Shown in pieces: positions 6,768-9,024 of a stretch of DNA of 9,024 nucleotides (its first letter is position 1; the number at the start of each line of letters is the position of its first letter). Both the position numbers and the translations under genes were made by a program. The notes under the pieces are model-generated. The model was not told the DNA's origin, did no database searches, and saw only the letters and a list, made by a program, of their open reading frames with translations. This DNA is from Actinomycetota bacterium (GTDB lineage Bacteria > Actinomycetota > Humimicrobiia > Humimicrobiales > Humimicrobiaceae): contig JACVJB010000023.1 in NCBI GenBank assembly GCA_015711775.1, positions 1-9,024 of the forward strand, read 5' to 3'.

Positions 6768-6976
6768 AACTGCACAACAGATAATACTACGGTATACGCT
6801 CCTCGTTGGCTGCGCATGTTTTGCTGCCAGCTAAAATTCCGTTTCATTTACCGGACGGACTTAACTGCAATATAACGTGCCAGACGTTTTAATCATAAAT
6901 TACTGTATTTGAGAACAAATAAAATTGCTCTTAAATCATAAAAACTTCATCATCTTTAAAACCATCCTATAATAAA
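6768..6976. other. 209-base gap with a GC-richer, hairpin-forming segment; no gene recognised
   Basis: No protein-coding gene is supported here. The part at about 6774-6890 is visibly richer in G and C than both its flanks and the other gaps in the window. It holds an imperfect hairpin: arms 6805-6813 and 6823-6831, eight pairs with one T-T mismatch and a 9-base loop. ACGG at 6789-6792 and ACGG at 6855-6858 could each pair with CCGT at 6839-6842, giving alternative folds. The last 80 or so bases (6890-6976) are AT-rich. Possibilities are a dispersed intergenic repeat, a small RNA or leader, or a decayed insertion. No terminal inverted repeats or target-site duplication are evident. Confidence 0.5.
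6874..6890 (+). terminator. Weak candidate terminator after rpmA
   Basis: AACGT (6874-6878) and ACGTT (6884-6888) form a 5-bp stem around GCCAG, and the right arm runs into TTTT. The stem is short and the T-tract brief, so termination would be inefficient. It is the only terminator-like structure between rpmA and obgE. Confidence 0.25.
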
Positions 6977-8293
6977 ATGTTTCTTGATGAGGCAAAAATA
7001 AATATAAAAGGCGGAGACGGCGGAAATGGCGCTGTAAGCTTTTTCTTTTTAAAGGGCAGCTATAAAAAAATAGCCAGCGGCGGAAGCGGCGGAAAAGGCG
7101 GCAATGTAATATTTGAGGCATCCGGAAGCGTTGCAACACTGCTGGCATTTAAGAAAAAAGTGCATCATAAGGCAGAAAAAGGCCATCCTGGCATGCCAAA
7201 TAACCGCAGCGGCAGAAACGGGGCAGACTGTATAATTAAAGTTCCTGTCGGGACAGTAATAAAAGATAATTCAGTTATAGTTGCTGACCTTGACCTTGAG
7301 GGGAAGCAGTATCTTGCTGCAACAGGCGGAATTGGCGGCAAAGGCAATGCAAGCTTTGTCTCCCAGCAGCGGAGATTTCCGGGTTTTGCCGAATTTGGAG
7401 AAAAAGTTGAAGAAAAGTGGATAACGCTTGAACTTAGACTACTTGCAGACGCTTCACTTGTTGGATTTCCCAATGCCGGAAAATCCACATTAATTTCCAG
7501 GATTTCTGCTGCCAAACCAAAAATTGCCGCCTATCCGTTTACAACTCTTGTTCCAAACCTTGGAGTAGTTGAGGCTAGCGACAGTTCATTTGTTGTTGCT
7601 GATATTCCAGGAATAATTGAAGGCGCGCACAAAGGCACCGGCCTTGGAGACAGGTTCCTGCGGCATGTTTTGCGTTCAAAAGTCATTGTAATAGTTCTTG
7701 ATCTTTCATCTTATATTAATGAGGGGCAGCATTCCCTTGAAGAGACTTTCGAGACTCTAAGAAATGAATTGAAGCTTTACAGCAATGTATTGTATAAGCG
7801 GGATTATCTGGTGCTTCTTAACAAATCAGACCTTGTTTACTCAAAAGATGAGCTTAAAGCACTTATAAAAAAGTTTACTTTAAAAACAAAAAAACCGGTA
7901 ATGGCGGTTTCTGCGGTAACAGGTGACGGTATAAATGTTTTTATTGCCGCGCTTTATAAAAAAATAAAAAAAGCTGCAGAAAAAGAAACTGAAGATAAAA
8001 AAGCAAAAGAAAAACACCGGGAGGGTTTTAAGCTTTATACGCTTCAAAACAACAGTAAAAGCGGGCTTGAAAATGACAGTCTCAGCATAATAAGAGACGG
8101 CCAGGAGTATAGAGTAAAAAATAAAAAGCTTGAAAGAATGATATCCATGATGGATTTGCAGAATGAGGAAGCGCTTAATTATTTAAAATATAAATTAAAA
8201 AAGTTAAAGATTGGTGATAGACTTAAAAAAATGGGAATTAATGAGGGCAGCACTGTAATTATCGGCGACCTTGTATTTTTACTTGAAGAATAA
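6977..8293 (+). CDS. obgE: GTPase ObgE/CgtA, 50S assembly factor
   Basis: A 438-residue GTPase acting in late 50S assembly and the stringent/growth response. Three parts are visible: the glycine-rich Obg fold (1-157), the G domain (158-335) and a C-terminal OCT-type extension (about 350-438, ending IGDLVFLLEE). G motifs: G1 GFPNAGKS (163-170), G2 in YPFTT (186-190), G3 DIPG (209-212), G4 NKSD (282-285), G5 SAVTG (312-316). All are intact, so GTP binding is expected. The Obg fold starts normally (MFLDEAKINIKGGDGGNGAVSF), but the usual RREK...GGPDGGDGG stretch reads FFLKGSYKKIASGGSGGKGG, a clear divergence. A Lys/Glu-rich linker (330-348) joins the G domain to the OCT part. ATG at 6977 matches the family N-terminus, yet no Shine-Dalgarno sequence lies upstream. 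proB follows after 50 bases and is probably co-transcribed. Confidence 0.97.
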   Translation: MFLDEAKINIKGGDGGNGAVSFFFLKGSYKKIASGGSGGKGGNVIFEASGSVATLLAFKKKVHHKAEKGHPGMPNNRSGRNGADCIIKVPVGTVIKDNSVIVADLDLEGKQYLAATGGIGGKGNASFVSQQRRFPGFAEFGEKVEEKWITLELRLLADASLVGFPNAGKSTLISRISAAKPKIAAYPFTTLVPNLGVVEASDSSFVVADIPGIIEGAHKGTGLGDRFLRHVLRSKVIVIVLDLSSYINEGQHSLEETFETLRNELKLYSNVLYKRDYLVLLNKSDLVYSKDELKALIKKFTLKTKKPVMAVSAVTGDGINVFIAALYKKIKKAAEKETEDKKAKEKHREGFKLYTLQNNSKSGLENDSLSIIRDGQEYRVKNKKLERMISMMDLQNEEALNYLKYKLKKLKIGDRLKKMGINEGSTVIIGDLVFLLEE

Positions 8294-8343
8294 GCGCTTA
8301 GCTTTACCTGTCAGCAAAAAACTTGAATTTACCGGCGGCTAAA

Positions 8344-9024
8344 TTGGAAAGACAAAAATATCTTAAAAAAATAAAAAGGGCAGTTGTAAAAATAGGGACA
8401 AGCAGCCTGACAACCGGTAATGGCGTTCCTGACATTAAAAAAATGGGCAAATTTGCAGCTGAGATTGCGCAGGCGGCAGATACGGGTGTTGAGATAATTA
8501 TTGTTACAAGCGGTGCAATTGCGGCAGGGCTGCAGTTTCTTGGTATTGCGTCAAGGCCAAAAGATATTTCAAAACTCCAGGCAGCGGCAGCAGTGGGCCA
8601 GGTGGATCTTATGAGCAAATACAGCAGCCTTTTTTGCAGCCTGGGCAAAAAAATCGGCCAGATACTACTGACGCGCGAGGATATGACAAAACGCCTTCAG
8701 TATCTTAATATAAAAAATACCATTGAAAACCTCCTAAAATTAAAAGTGATACCTGTTATAAATGAAAATGACAGCGTTGCTGTGGAAGAGATTAAATTCG
8801 GTGATAATGACCGGCTTGCGGCCCTGGTAAGCAGCCTAACGCAGGCAGATTTGCTTATAATGCTTACAGACACAGAGGGGCTCTATGACAGAAATCCTGC
8901 TGATTCAAAATCTCCAGGCGCAGCAAAGCTCATATCTTTTGTTGAAAAAATAACGCCGGCTATTGAACAGCTTGCCGGAGGCAAAGGTTCCGCCTACAGC
9001 CTTGGCGGGATGACTTCAAAAATA
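8344..9024 (+). CDS. proB: Glutamate 5-kinase, N-terminal 227 residues (runs off the window)
   Basis: Phosphorylates L-glutamate to glutamyl 5-phosphate, the first step of proline synthesis in the cytosol. The amino-acid-kinase fold is well marked: VVKIGTSSL (14-22), IVTSGAIAAGL (53-63), QAAAAVGQ (79-86), LLTREDM (108-114), NENDSV (140-145), FGDNDRLAALV (152-162) and LTDTEGLYDRNP (174-185). The visible part ends at the ATP-site loop, which reads SLGGMTSK where most relatives have GTGGM.TK; the lysine is kept. The end of the kinase domain and any PUA domain lie beyond the window. No ATG is available: TAG closes the frame at 8299-8301, and the candidates are TTG 8344, TTG 8323 and CTG 8308. TTG 8344 is chosen because it gives the usual short lead-in (MERQKYLKKIKRAVVKIG) and has a weak GGCGG at 8334-8338. 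proB beside obgE is a common arrangement. Confidence 0.93.
   Translation, partial: MERQKYLKKIKRAVVKIGTSSLTTGNGVPDIKKMGKFAAEIAQAADTGVEIIIVTSGAIAAGLQFLGIASRPKDISKLQAAAAVGQVDLMSKYSSLFCSLGKKIGQILLTREDMTKRLQYLNIKNTIENLLKLKVIPVINENDSVAVEEIKFGDNDRLAALVSSLTQADLLIMLTDTEGLYDRNPADSKSPGAAKLISFVEKITPAIEQLAGGKGSAYSLGGMTSKI

Noticed and set aside
6774..6890. Remnant of an insertion sequence or CRISPR-type repeat in the rpmA-obgE gap
   Set aside because: No terminal inverted repeats, target duplication, transposase remnant or repeated spaced units are visible within the window; kept only as an unexplained structured segment.
6968..6979. TATAAT (6968-6973) as a -10 box for a leaderless obgE transcript
   Set aside because: Only 3 bases separate it from the ATG, so a normal transcription start would fall inside or after the start codon; no convincing -35 lies at 16-18 bases upstream. 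Likely chance in AT-rich DNA.
8304..8648. Open frame on the - strand at the start of proB
   Set aside because: Antisense to clear amino-acid-kinase motifs; no ribosome binding site or family resemblance.

Overview
The window is an AT-rich, fully coding-dense bacterial chromosome segment with nine genes, all on the + strand. No mobile element, CRISPR array, tRNA or rRNA gene is visible. The order is mrdA (3' end), rodA, B12-type radical SAM protein, its DUF2344/TIGR03936 partner, Rne/Rng ribonuclease, rplU, rpmA, obgE, proB (5' end). This is a conserved neighbourhood known from Clostridia-like Firmicutes and from actinobacterial lineages. There is no ysxB/prp gene between rplU and rpmA, and L27 has no cleavable N-terminal extension. 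With the heavy use of ATA, AGG and AAA codons, this points (as inference only) to a low-GC, uncultivated-type lineage near the Actinobacteria or Firmicutes rather than to a standard low-GC Bacillus type.

Layout: positions 2-1707 hold the elongasome pair, the PBP2 transpeptidase C-terminus and the SEDS glycosyltransferase RodA. Positions 1711-4228 hold two tightly packed genes of unknown function, a radical SAM protein and a radical-SAM-linked protein, which overlap by 17 bases. Positions 4289-5962 encode an RNase E/G-type endoribonuclease with an extra KH-like and TRAM-like C-terminal part. After a 126-base promoter-bearing gap come L21 (6089-6403) and L27 (6513-6767). A 209-base gap with an unusually GC-rich, hairpin-forming segment separates them from the ribosome-assembly GTPase ObgE (6977-8293). 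Glutamate 5-kinase, the first enzyme of proline synthesis, starts at about 8344 and runs off the end.

Functionally the block joins cell-wall elongation, RNA processing, 50S subunit proteins and 50S assembly; proB is a metabolic passenger commonly found beside obgE. The most notable observation is that rplU has no ATG, GTG or TTG start near its N-terminus: a perfect Shine-Dalgarno sequence sits 6 bases before an ATT codon placed exactly where L21 proteins begin. Other points worth checking are the structured GC-rich stretch between rpmA and obgE, the divergent Obg-fold signature in ObgE, the C-terminal RNA-binding additions on the RNase, and the still unexplained radical SAM pair. I saw no clearly new multi-gene system; this is mostly a core housekeeping cluster with unusual details.
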